Source of the DNA: an uncultured Croceitalea sp.
GTDB lineage: Bacteria > Bacteroidota > Bacteroidia > Flavobacteriales > Flavobacteriaceae
Assembly: GCA_937969515.1 (NCBI GenBank)
Contig: CALBVX010000087.1
Coordinates: 1-38,456, forward strand
Direction of reading: 5' to 3'
DNA length: 38,456 nt
The position numbers and the translations under genes were made by a program. A model generated the notes under the pieces. It worked only from the letters and a program-made list of their open reading frames with translations, did not search any database and was not told the origin of the DNA. Positions 1 to 7,755 of the stretch are shown piece by piece (position 1 is the first letter of the stretch; every line of letters starts with the position of its first letter).

Positions 1-2065
1 CATCTCCATTAGCATCAATAGCAAAATAATTACTCTCATAGGTTAGTTTGTTATTGGAAGTAGACTCACCATAATAAACTCCTATGTCCTTAGAATAAGA
101 TTCTATACTTTTGCCGTTAGAAAGGAAAAAGCGCCATATAGTACTTGCAATATTTGAAGGTGAAGCAAAATCCATTTTGCCATCGCCGTTAAAATCACCA
201 CTAAGCAAGGGCCTTTCATATTTAATGGTACTGTCTGATACTTCAGTAACATAACTAAGGCTGTTATTGCTGTTTAAGGTATAAACATAAATACGTCCGT
301 TGGTTTTATGTATTAAATCAGATTTACCATCGCCATCAAAATCTGCAGCAAAAATTTGATCTGTTGCTTTAAATTCAGACCTTAATTGACCAGCGGAATT
401 GGCATAATTAGAAGTTTTTTGACGGTTAAGGTCTATAAAGTATGTTCTGGCCTCGTTTCTAGGATAGTCTGTGCATTCACAACATGTACCGCTAGTACCT
501 GCCCTAGCATTTTCAATTACATTAGCATCTTTACCCTTAGAAATTGTTGTTGCATCTAATTTGCGTATTGGTTGTGGTCCGCCTCCACCTCCTCCATCAC
601 AATCTCTTTTTTCGTAGCAAAAACGATCGGTATACCTTCTTGTTATAGCAATAACATCCATAAGGCCGTCACCATTGAAATCACCAGAAACGAAACCTTT
701 AGGTGTTTTGTATTTATACGTACCGGTGCATGCGCGAGAATCAGATCTGTATGTTGGTGCATTCCATGTTTTAGTATATTCAACTGTTGAGCCAGCAGAT
801 TTCATCAAGTAAGTTTTAAAACTAACTTGAGATGTTGAAGAAGAAAAACCAGAAATATTATCCGTAATTGTAACGATACCATTCTCTGGCAAAACTTTAT
901 TGGAACTGGATAATATGGGTCCAGCTAGTACCCAATCAAATTTACTAGTTGTAACATATCTGGTTGTATTAGTTCCCTCACTGGAATTAAGATTCGTGAA
1001 AACGTTCATTCTAGTTCTAGTGCTTTTATTATAAGTCAAGACATCTAGATGCCCATCTCCGTTAAAATCACCAGAAACCATTCTGTCTGTTGCTGCAGAA
1101 ATATTTGAAAAAGTGGAGTTTGAAAAATTTCTTGGCGTGGTTATACCAATAGCTGTATCATCATAATCAAACGTAATAGGAGCTAATGTTTTATTCTCGC
1201 CATTACTTTCTTGTATATAAGATACCCTTTGGTAACCAAGTGTGCTAGAATTATGACCAATAGTATACTTTCTTAGCAGACTGCTTGAATATTTAACTTC
1301 TATTCTACTTAGAATATTTGATCGCTTAAATAGTATACCACCAACATAAGATGTTTCCGCTCGCTCCCGCGATTTATATATGAAGTTTACCGTGTTTGGA
1401 GAACCCGTGCCGCTCCGAGAACCATATGATATTTTAGTGACCCGTAGCAAATTATCAGATATTGCATAATCATACTTTATAAAGTTTGCCTGAGGATCTT
1501 GCCATTGGTAAATGGCCCATTCTAACCTTCCACGTGAGTTTCCCGCATTACCGTACCATGCCCGAGATCCATCTGGATAATACACTATAAAATAGGATGG
1601 TCCGTAAGATGATCCATAAGGTGATGTGCCGTAAGAAATTACTTTTATATTAGAATAATTCTCAGTTTGGTAAACGGTTCCATTGGCTCCATAAGTACCT
1701 GTTTTAACCATTAAACGTTGACCATCTAAAGCAAAACGATCAGATGAATCAAAATCTACAGGATCTATAGTCCCATCGTGGTGTTTTGTTGATGCTATTC
1801 TTGTTATGGTAGAAAGACCAGAAATATTCCAACCCCAACCTGCCAAACCATTACCCCCTTGGCTACTGAAAGTTAAGGAAATGCTAGGAGCTACATCTTT
1901 AATACCTGGTGGTAGATCTATAGGCACTGAGTAATTTGCTCCTCCAGTTAAGGAAACCGAAAGCGCACCGGGAGTGGTGCCAGCATCAGAAGCGGCAACT
2001 TGTGCACTAAGATTACAGAAATGAAAAAATAGAAGTGATGCGAATAAAGTTTTAAATGCTTTCAT
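1..2065 (-). CDS. SpvB-like FG-GAP/VCBS-repeat secreted protein, 3' end missing
   Basis: This gene starts at the ATG complementary to 2063-2065 and stays open to the window edge, giving about 688 visible residues. Residues 1-21 are a signal peptide (MKAF..., ending LSAQ). The next region (GALSVSLTGGANYSVPIDLPPG, GGNGLAGWGWNISGLS, then RFALDGQRL) resembles the N-terminal SpvB domain of TcB/TcdB-type and RHS-associated proteins. From about residue 330 there are at least four FG-GAP calcium-binding-like repeats (GDFNGDGHLDVL, GDFNGDGLMDVI, ADFDGDGKSDLI, GDFNGDGKMDFA) and part of a fifth at the edge. A six-glycine linker after a CD pair (near 586) and a CCEC cluster (near 485) interrupt the repeats. 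It lies 24 nt after the T9SS-protein gene, so the two are probably co-transcribed. In this family the C-terminus often holds RHS repeats and a variable toxin or adhesive domain; that part is outside the window. Confidence 0.85.
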   Translation of the reverse strand, partial: MKAFKTLFASLLFFHFCNLSAQVAASDAGTTPGALSVSLTGGANYSVPIDLPPGIKDVAPSISLTFSSQGGNGLAGWGWNISGLSTITRIASTKHHDGTIDPVDFDSSDRFALDGQRLMVKTGTYGANGTVYQTENYSNIKVISYGTSPYGSSYGPSYFIVYYPDGSRAWYGNAGNSRGRLEWAIYQWQDPQANFIKYDYAISDNLLRVTKISYGSRSGTGSPNTVNFIYKSRERAETSYVGGILFKRSNILSRIEVKYSSSLLRKYTIGHNSSTLGYQRVSYIQESNGENKTLAPITFDYDDTAIGITTPRNFSNSTFSNISAATDRMVSGDFNGDGHLDVLTYNKSTRTRMNVFTNLNSSEGTNTTRYVTTSKFDWVLAGPILSSSNKVLPENGIVTITDNISGFSSSTSQVSFKTYLMKSAGSTVEYTKTWNAPTYRSDSRACTGTYKYKTPKGFVSGDFNGDGLMDVIAITRRYTDRFCYEKRDCDGGGGGGPQPIRKLDATTISKGKDANVIENARAGTSGTCCECTDYPRNEARTYFIDLNRQKTSNYANSAGQLRSEFKATDQIFAADFDGDGKSDLIHKTNGRIYVYTLNSNNSLSYVTEVSDSTIKYERPLLSGDFNGDGKMDFASPSNIASTIWRFFLSNGKSIESYSKDIGVYYGESTSNNKLTYESNYFAIDANGD

Positions 2066-2089
2066 TCGTTAAATTTTTATGGTTGGGAA

Positions 2090-3187
2090 TTATTTTTTTA
2101 TGATTTTCTTTTGAACGCTGCGACCATCTTTTAGTAAGAAGTTCACTAAATAGACACCTGTTGGGTAGCGTGTAAGATCAACTTGTACCTCTTGCGAACC
2201 ATTACTATGGTTAATTGGAACCCGTCTACCACTCATATCAGATACTATAATTTCTTGAATTAGAAAATTATAGTCCGAGTTCCATTGCATGTTAAGATCT
2301 CCCGAGGTTGGGTTCGGAAATATCACAATGGTTTCTTCAAACAAGTTAATCTCATCAACTATCTCTTCATCGTCAGTTGTGTTTGTAACAATTTGATCGG
2401 GCAATTCTGCTCTTAAGGATGGAGTCCCAGAAGAATTATTAGGAGCTCTTCTAATTTTTTGATTGCCGGCCGAATCGTAGATGAATACCAACTTATTAGC
2501 CATGGCACGACCAAGCATTTTTGTGATAGAGGGCTCACTGCCATTAACCTGCTCCATGCGCGGAGCATAAAAGTATTGTCTGTCATTTGTATTTGTATCG
2601 TAATAAAGGTATGAACGATGCCTAACTGTTGTTGCGCTTGATTTAAACTTAAAACTAGTTAAGGTTCTAACTTTTGCTCCAGTAGATGGGTCATAAATCC
2701 CACCAATATTGGTTGTGCCTGTATATGAACTCTTATGAACATACCCTACCAATAAATACCATTTATTAAGTGCCGGCAGGTCTCCTACAAAAAAATATGG
2801 GTTATTCTCTATAGAACCATTTAATCTTAAAATATTATTGTAGCTATTACAACCTAAATAGGTATAACCATAATTAGAGTTCGTCTTTTTAATCCATACA
2901 GAAAATCTGTAGTCTTTGGTATGGTCAATTTTATGGTAACTACCATTCCAACCACCATCTGCATTATTTCCACTATCTGGTTTTGCTTTCCAAAGTAGTA
3001 CATTATTGCCGAAAGGTCCTGTTCCATATTCTCGAGAATTTTCACTTGTGCCGCCATTTTGACTAAACCCAACTGTTGATCCTGTACCTACGGACCAATT
3101 TTTATAATCCTTTTCTAATAAGTTTTGTGCAACTACGGTAAAATGAAAGCTACCGAATAGCGTAATAACGAGTATAATTTTTTTCAT
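2090..3187 (-). CDS. T9SS type A sorting-domain secreted protein
   Basis: This 365-residue protein has an N-terminal signal peptide (MKKIILVITLFGSF..., cleavage near VVAQ) and a C-terminal type IX secretion sorting domain over about the last 75 residues: an FPNPTSGDLN start, a central VDLTRYPTGVYLVNF segment and the basic end KKIIKK. The middle (about residues 30-235) is rich in aromatic residues and beta-strand patterns, with phrases such as DYRFSVWIKK and NKWYLLVGYVHK that suggest a LamG/concanavalin-like jelly roll, but I cannot name its ligand. The product should cross the outer membrane by T9SS and stay on the surface or be released. It is the first gene of a probable two-gene unit with the SpvB-like gene, so it may be a partner of that large protein; this is inference from position only. 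Confidence 0.88.
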   Translation of the reverse strand: MKKIILVITLFGSFHFTVVAQNLLEKDYKNWSVGTGSTVGFSQNGGTSENSREYGTGPFGNNVLLWKAKPDSGNNADGGWNGSYHKIDHTKDYRFSVWIKKTNSNYGYTYLGCNSYNNILRLNGSIENNPYFFVGDLPALNKWYLLVGYVHKSSYTGTTNIGGIYDPSTGAKVRTLTSFKFKSSATTVRHRSYLYYDTNTNDRQYFYAPRMEQVNGSEPSITKMLGRAMANKLVFIYDSAGNQKIRRAPNNSSGTPSLRAELPDQIVTNTTDDEEIVDEINLFEETIVIFPNPTSGDLNMQWNSDYNFLIQEIIVSDMSGRRVPINHSNGSQEVQVDLTRYPTGVYLVNFLLKDGRSVQKKIIKK

Positions 3188-3206
3188 ACTGAAAATGTTA
3201 GATTGT

Positions 3207-3214
3207 TAAATATA
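3207..3214 (-). promoter_or_regulatory. Possible -7 box for the T9SS/SpvB unit
   Basis: The minus strand reads TATATTTA, one base away from the Bacteroidota -7 consensus TAnnTTTG. It ends 19 nt before the ATG at 3187, close to the 18-nt spacing of the better boxes at 18948 and 24809. No clear -33 TTTG was seen. Confidence 0.3.
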
Positions 3215-3305
3215 GTATATTTTCTATATAAATAAACTTTTTTCTATTTTTTATCGTTAAAGCACCGTAATCTTATTCTCACGATGTTAAATGCATAGAA
3301 AATAG

Positions 3306-3313
3306 TATCTTTG
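3306..3313 (+). promoter_or_regulatory. -7 promoter box of the HTH gene, probably leaderless
   Basis: TATCTTTG fits the Bacteroidota -7 consensus TAnnTTTG exactly. Only 4 nt separate it from the ATG at 3318, so transcription would begin at or next to the start codon. The alternative is initiation at the in-frame ATG at 3342 (residue 9). A TTTATCGTTAAA element lies upstream at 3250-3261 and resembles the two copies before the small peptide gene at 9352. Confidence 0.55.
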
Positions 3314-3317
3314 TTTT

Positions 3318-3698
3318 ATGTTTAAAACCGTAGATCGTTTGATGCAGTTTATAAAATATGCCGGGCTTAGCGCCAGGCAGTTTGACCTCTCTATTGGGGC
3401 CAGTAATGGCTATACACTGCGCATGAAGAAAAACAACGCCTCAATAGGAAGCGATGTTATAGAAAATATTATACGTACCTACCCCCAATTAAATTTAATT
3501 TGGTTGATTACTGGTGAAGGAGAAATGTTGAATCCCGATATCAATGCACTACAAAATGGGGAGCTACCTTACGAGCAAAAAAGGGAATTAGAGAAAATTA
3601 TCGAAGCTAAAATTAAGGCGCGCCAAGAAGAAGAATTAAAAGCGCTTCTTAAAGAAGTAACCGAAGAAATAGAAAAAAGAAAGGGCGAAGCTTCTTAA
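3318..3698 (+). CDS. Small helix-turn-helix regulator with charged C-terminal helix
   Basis: This 126-residue protein is of a type common in Bacteroidota: an N-terminal XRE-like HTH of about 70 residues (LMQFIKYAGLSARQFDLSIG, then a recognition-helix region) ending in the typical YPQLNLIWLITGEGEM motif. After it comes a strongly charged helix (KRELEKIIEAKIKARQEEEL) that could be a coiled-coil dimerisation segment. The protein at 16259-16651 is a relative with the matching phrase YPEIDLYWLLQGKGDF. The gene converges on the membrane-protein operon (15 nt between the two stops) and diverges from the T9SS/SpvB unit. It could regulate either, or be unrelated. ATG 3318 is chosen, with residue 9 (3342) as an alternative. 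Confidence 0.8.
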   Translation: MFKTVDRLMQFIKYAGLSARQFDLSIGASNGYTLRMKKNNASIGSDVIENIIRTYPQLNLIWLITGEGEMLNPDINALQNGELPYEQKRELEKIIEAKIKARQEEELKALLKEVTEEIEKRKGEAS

Positions 3699-3712
3699 AA
3701 TCAATTTTTATA

Positions 3713-4714
3713 TTAGTTAGAACTTTTAAGTTCTTGCTCTAATTCTGTTTTAATTTTTTCCAAAACTTTTGTATTTGCTCCCACTATATCTTGTCGTTTA
3801 GAATTTATAAGGTTTTGTCGTTTTAACAATTTCTTTTTTTGAATACTTTCAATTTCTAAATACTGCGATTCAATCCAATGCTTTATTCTCTCTTGGTGGT
3901 CATTAGCTTTAGCTAAAAGTAGAAGAATACCAAGTAGTGGAATCGTGAATTTTGCAGTTTGGTATATTTCTATTTCATCAAGACTACTTAAGTTTGGATT
4001 AAATATATTAACGAGTTGCGCAGAATAGATTATGATTGGTACCAAAGCAATATATCTTTCCCAAGTCTTTTTTGTAAAAAAATAGATGAGAATCGGTAGT
4101 AAAAAACATATCTTTTGTAATATCGTAAACAAAGCCATACTGGCATCTTCAAAACCATAGCTAAAAACTTTAATAAAACCAAACTGAATCATGCTGGTAT
4201 TATCCGGAAAGAACCTAGAAGATTCATGAAGGATAGGAATAAAAACTAGAATAATACAAATGCTGATTTTAAAGAAAATTTTTATTAAACTATCTTTAAA
4301 AAAAAGTGGACTCTCCTTTAGTTTTCTTAAAAAGAATAAAATAAATGGTATAATAGTGACAAGATAAAAAGCATACCTGTAGCTTTTTATAAACTGTGGG
4401 AACATCAATAAAAACAATTTACTAGCGGCGAAATATAATGGGAATAAAAAAAATGGTTTTACCCAAGGGGCAGCATTCCTATACATTAAATAAAACAATA
4501 AGCTAACAGAAATCCATACTAATGTATGATATATAAAACTGTCAAGGTCGTCGAAGAACAAAAAATGATGTTTAAAAATTCCCTTTTTACTTATATAACT
4601 CCATATGCTACTATTATTCTTCCAAAAAACATGGAGATAAGGTAAAAACGGCAGAATAATAAGCAATACTAAAGTCCAATACTCCCTATGTAATATCTTT
4701 ATTTTCAAAATCAA
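3713..4714 (-). CDS. Paralogous multi-pass membrane protein (copy 5), two-unit form
   Basis: This 333-residue protein of unrecognised family is the last gene of the minus-strand paralogue operon. About eight hydrophobic segments fill residues 10-275, followed by a basic, helical tail (KKKLLKRQNLINSKRQDIV..., ending KIKTELEQEL) that looks like a coiled coil. The family signature is present: YGFEDA, YFFTKKTWERYIALVPIIIY, AQLVN and LDEIEIYQT. Residues 10-125 and 145-270 look like two copies of one four-helix unit. The start codon is TTG at 4714, overlapping the TGA of the upstream gene as TTGA, so translation is probably coupled; no ATG occurs nearby in frame. No catalytic motif was seen. Confidence 0.8.
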   Translation of the reverse strand: MILKIKILHREYWTLVLLIILPFLPYLHVFWKNNSSIWSYISKKGIFKHHFLFFDDLDSFIYHTLVWISVSLLFYLMYRNAAPWVKPFFLFPLYFAASKLFLLMFPQFIKSYRYAFYLVTIIPFILFFLRKLKESPLFFKDSLIKIFFKISICIILVFIPILHESSRFFPDNTSMIQFGFIKVFSYGFEDASMALFTILQKICFLLPILIYFFTKKTWERYIALVPIIIYSAQLVNIFNPNLSSLDEIEIYQTAKFTIPLLGILLLLAKANDHQERIKHWIESQYLEIESIQKKKLLKRQNLINSKRQDIVGANTKVLEKIKTELEQELKSSN

Positions 4715-5721
4715 CTATTTACTTCTTTCTCTAACCTAGTTTTTAAAGCTTCCAGACCTTCTAAACCTAAATCTTTATTCTTCAGCTTTTCTCTGGTATT
4801 TTTTATGATACTTTCTTTGTGCTGAAATTTTTGCTTTATAGCATGTTCCAATACTCCGTATTGAGCGTTTATCCATGCCTCAATCTTCTTTTGATTATCG
4901 AAAATCTTTGCTAAAAAAATGAGTGTTAATAATAGCGGAACCGTAAAATGTAAGGTTTGAAAAATTTCAATTTCATCTAACCCTAAATTTGGTGAATATA
5001 AACCATTAAATAACTGTGTGGCATATATAATTATTGGAGAAAGTAATGCATATCGAATCCACTTTTTTTCTATAAGAAAGAACAGAACAACCGGTATTAA
5101 AAAACAAATGCGTTGCGAATAATAATATAAAGCTTGGTTAGCATCATCAAAGCCGTTTGCAGTTAGACTAAAAGAAAAAAAGTGAAGAGATTCCGTTCCT
5201 TCAGGAAAAAAGCGCCATAACTCATGTAAAAATATGACCCCAATTAACAAGAATGATGTAAGTATGCGATTGACATGCAGTATTGTAACCCTAAATTTTG
5301 TTCTATCTGATTCTTTAAATCTTTTAAGAAAAAGTACAATAAATAAAGGCAGTAGCATTAAATAAAAGGTATACCAATATAGACCAGCCGCAAAAATTGG
5401 AACTAGAGCAGAAAAAAATTTAACACTAAAAAGATATAAGGGGAAAAGTAAAAACAGTTTAAACCATCTTTTTGTTTCTCTATAGATGAACAAGGTAATT
5501 ACCCAAATACTAAAATACGTAAGTATCGAGTATATGGCATATCCAAAATCGGTATAGAAAGAGGTCCAACCATTTAATATTGCTCCCTCTTTTAAATACT
5601 CCCATATAATGGTATCATTTAAAAAAAATGTATGTAGGTAAGACAAAAAAGGGGCAATAAATAGCAACGTGGCTATCCTAAAGTCTTTAAACTGCAATAT
5701 TTTACCCTGAGCAATTTTCAT
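4711..5721 (-). CDS. Paralogous multi-pass membrane protein (copy 4), two-unit form
   Basis: This 336-residue membrane protein belongs to the same unrecognised family. It has about eight membrane segments and a basic coiled-coil tail from about residue 275 (KQKFQHKESIIKNTREKL..., ending LKTRLEKEVNS). The internal duplication is easiest to see here: NGW...FIYRETKRWFKLFLLFPLY in the first half against NGF...FFLIEKKWIRYALLSPIII in the second, each followed by F-S/N-A/G-L. The DExE signature appears as LDEIEIFQT. It begins with ATG 3 nt after the upstream gene's stop. A 74-bp stretch at 4906-4979 is identical to one in the upstream frameshifted copy (5929-6002), covering the DEIEIFQT helix. Confidence 0.82.
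   Translation of the reverse strand: MKIAQGKILQFKDFRIATLLFIAPFLSYLHTFFLNDTIIWEYLKEGAILNGWTSFYTDFGYAIYSILTYFSIWVITLFIYRETKRWFKLFLLFPLYLFSVKFFSALVPIFAAGLYWYTFYLMLLPLFIVLFLKRFKESDRTKFRVTILHVNRILTSFLLIGVIFLHELWRFFPEGTESLHFFSFSLTANGFDDANQALYYYSQRICFLIPVVLFFLIEKKWIRYALLSPIIIYATQLFNGLYSPNLGLDEIEIFQTLHFTVPLLLTLIFLAKIFDNQKKIEAWINAQYGVLEHAIKQKFQHKESIIKNTREKLKNKDLGLEGLEALKTRLEKEVNS
4906..4979. repeat. Exact 74-bp direct repeat, copy A (copy B at 5929-6002)
   Basis: The 74 bases from 4906 to 4979 match 5929-6002 without a difference, while the flanking DNA of the two genes is clearly diverged. The segment encodes the conserved DEIEIFQTLHFTVPLL helix region of two neighbouring paralogues. Perfect identity including third codon positions points to recent gene conversion or duplication. 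Confidence 0.9.
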
Positions 5722-5724
5722 TTT

Positions 5725-6731
5725 TCAAGTTTTTTGAGCATTTATCTCATTGGTCAATTTATCCTTAAGATTATGTAGTGAATCTATACTTATTTTAGGG
5801 TCATTTAATTTGCTTTTACTTTGTTTGATAAAATCTTGTTCCTTAGCTAACTTCTTCTTAATTGAAAATTCGATGGAATTATATTGGTATTCTGTCCAAA
5901 TTCTAATTTTTTCTTGATTATCAAAAGCCTTTGCTAAAAAAATGAGTGTTAATAATAGCGGAACCGTAAAATGTAAGGTTTGAAAAATTTCAATTTCATC
6001 TACTGGCATTTCATTATTGGTTATAGCATTAAACAATTGCATAGAAAAAATAACTATAGGTGATAATAATGCATATCTAAACCATCTTTTTTCTGTTAAG
6101 AACCAATAAACTAGTGGGCAAATCACTAACATTTTTAAACTCAAATACCATAAAAAATCCACTGTTGAACTAAAACCATAGTCACTAATGAATAAAGCTA
6201 CATAGTGTTCAAATACTTTATTGTATAAAATCACAAACAATAAGTTAAAAATTAAAATTGCAAACGGAAAGAAAACATCTATAGCACTGTCTTCCTTGCT
6301 AAAAGCTAATTTATTTTTCTATTATCAACTCGTAAAAAACCAACAATAAGCAAGAGTAAAAACACTAAGATTGAGACATACCTATACTCTAATGGACTTA
6401 CCGAATTTGGATTGGCTCTTAAAAACAAATAAATAAATGGCAAAAAAGCTATGTATGCATACACCCCACTTTTTCTATTACTGCTAACCAAAAACCATAA
6501 GAAAACGTAACTTAACGAAATTACTTCTGTAGAAATACTCCATACAAAATGTTGATTATTAATATAATTGTGATGTAAGTCATAACCAAAGAGAGTAATG
6601 GTATTTGTTGTTTCTGAAAATAATTGTGGCAGGTAAAAGCAAAATGGCATAAAAAATAAAAACAATGCTAGCACAAAATAAAGTTTTGAACTAGTTCTAA
6701 TACTTGTAGTTTCTGTTTTTCTGGTATACAT
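5725..6731 (-). pseudogene. Paralogous membrane protein (copy 3) split by a one-base frameshift
   Basis: Two minus-strand frames (6731-6306, 141 residues, and the frame reaching 5725, 171 residues from its first possible start) are the N- and C-halves of one family member. The first ends VDNRKIN-stop. The second frame is already open upstream of that stop and reads KNKLAFSKEDSAIDVFFPF into the second unit. The junction is a run of five A (T5 on the plus strand, 6314-6318). One more A would give a single 335-residue protein, the same size as the 333-336-residue neighbours. The join carries all family features: YGFSS, WFLTEKRWFRYALLSPI, QLFN, VDEIEIFQT and a basic tail. It may be a true pseudogene, a phase-variable tract, ribosomal slippage or a sequencing error. 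Confidence 0.8.
5929..6002. repeat. Exact 74-bp direct repeat, copy B (copy A at 4906-4979)
   Basis: This is the second copy of the identical 74-bp segment, inside the C-terminal half of the frameshifted paralogue. The copies start 1,023 bp apart, which is about one gene length. Confidence 0.9.
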
Positions 6732-6746
6732 ATAAGTTATTTTATC

Positions 6747-7733
6747 CTACTCTACATTAACAACCTGCTCTAATTGTTCTTTCATTTTGTTTAATTCGTC
6801 TAGATTGGTTTTGGAAGTATTAAACTCTTCTCGTTTTGTATCGATATAGTCTTGCTTGGTTTTAAAGCGATTAGCAACAGACTCTTCAACATTCTTATAG
6901 CGGTTATACATAAAAGCCCTAATCTTTGCTTGGTTATGAGCGGCATGTGAAATAAGTATTAAGCCAAGTAATACTGAAAAAAGAAATACCCCAGACTCCT
7001 GTAATTCAAATTCATCCAATTGTTTAGATTCACTCCAGAATAAATTATAAAGTTGATTAGCTATTAGTATAACAGACGATAACAATGCATATTTGTACCA
7101 TCTCTTCTCTGTAAAAAACCAAATTAGAATGCTTGAAAGCAAACCTACTTTATAAACTATCATAAATAGATATGTTCTTGCATCTAAAAAACCATTTGCA
7201 TTTAGTTTAAAAAACAAAACATGAAGTGAATCAGTATCTCTAGGAAATAAATTATAACTAAAGGGAACAAAAATTGATAAAAAAAACAAAGCTGGTAAAC
7301 TAAAGCTTCCCGATGAAAACTTAAAAGGTATGGATTTTTTTACCCAAACTTGAAAATTTGAATAAATAGTTAAATACACTAGGATAAAACAGAAAGCAAA
7401 AAATATAATATACGGATTAGAATTCCATGTAGTAAAATGAAAGAAACAATCTAATTGAAATACAATTAGTCCTATGTAAAATAGAGTAAATGGCTTATAC
7501 TTTTCATTCAAAATATTCCACCAAATAATGTAAAGGCTTAAAAAACTTAAATAGTAAAAAAAAATATAGGATAACATATCAATATCCAGATCGAAATATT
7601 TAACAGAAAAAAATTGCAGAACTGAATCTGATGGATAATCGACAAAAAATAAATGCAAATAGGAAGCAAAAGGCAATAGAAATATTAAAATTGCAATGCC
7701 AAGGTCTTTTCTAAAACTAATTCCTTTTTCCAT
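6747..7733 (-). CDS. Paralogous multi-pass membrane protein (copy 2), two-unit form
   Basis: This 328-residue family member is the second gene of the operon, 22 nt after copy 1. It starts at an ATG (MEKGISFRKDLGIAI...). It has about eight hydrophobic segments, the signature ANGFLDA, WFFTEKRWYKYALLSSVI, QLYN and LDEFELQES, and a C-terminal coiled-coil tail (NVEESVANRFKTKQDYIDTK..., ending KEQLEQVVNVE). Its first 40 residues (PFASYLHLFFVDYPSDS) and last 75 or so are nearly the same as in copy 1, while the central 130 residues differ strongly. It forms one subgroup with copy 1, and copies 3-5 form another. Function unknown. Confidence 0.82.
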   Translation of the reverse strand: MEKGISFRKDLGIAILIFLLPFASYLHLFFVDYPSDSVLQFFSVKYFDLDIDMLSYIFFYYLSFLSLYIIWWNILNEKYKPFTLFYIGLIVFQLDCFFHFTTWNSNPYIIFFAFCFILVYLTIYSNFQVWVKKSIPFKFSSGSFSLPALFFLSIFVPFSYNLFPRDTDSLHVLFFKLNANGFLDARTYLFMIVYKVGLLSSILIWFFTEKRWYKYALLSSVILIANQLYNLFWSESKQLDEFELQESGVFLFSVLLGLILISHAAHNQAKIRAFMYNRYKNVEESVANRFKTKQDYIDTKREEFNTSKTNLDELNKMKEQLEQVVNVE

Positions 7734-7755
7734 TTTTTAACTTTTTGTGCTAGAC

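Noticed and set aside
572-790. Plus-strand open frame of 72 codons
   Set aside because: It lies antisense inside the SpvB-like gene, whose frame shows signal peptide and FG-GAP repeats; the plus-strand product has no recognisable features.
2854-3072. Minus-strand 72-codon frame within the T9SS gene
   Set aside because: Out-of-frame shadow of the T9SS-protein gene.
5725-6240. Separate 171-residue gene starting with TTG
   Set aside because: The frame is open further upstream and continues the preceding paralogue after a one-base shift; treated as one split gene.
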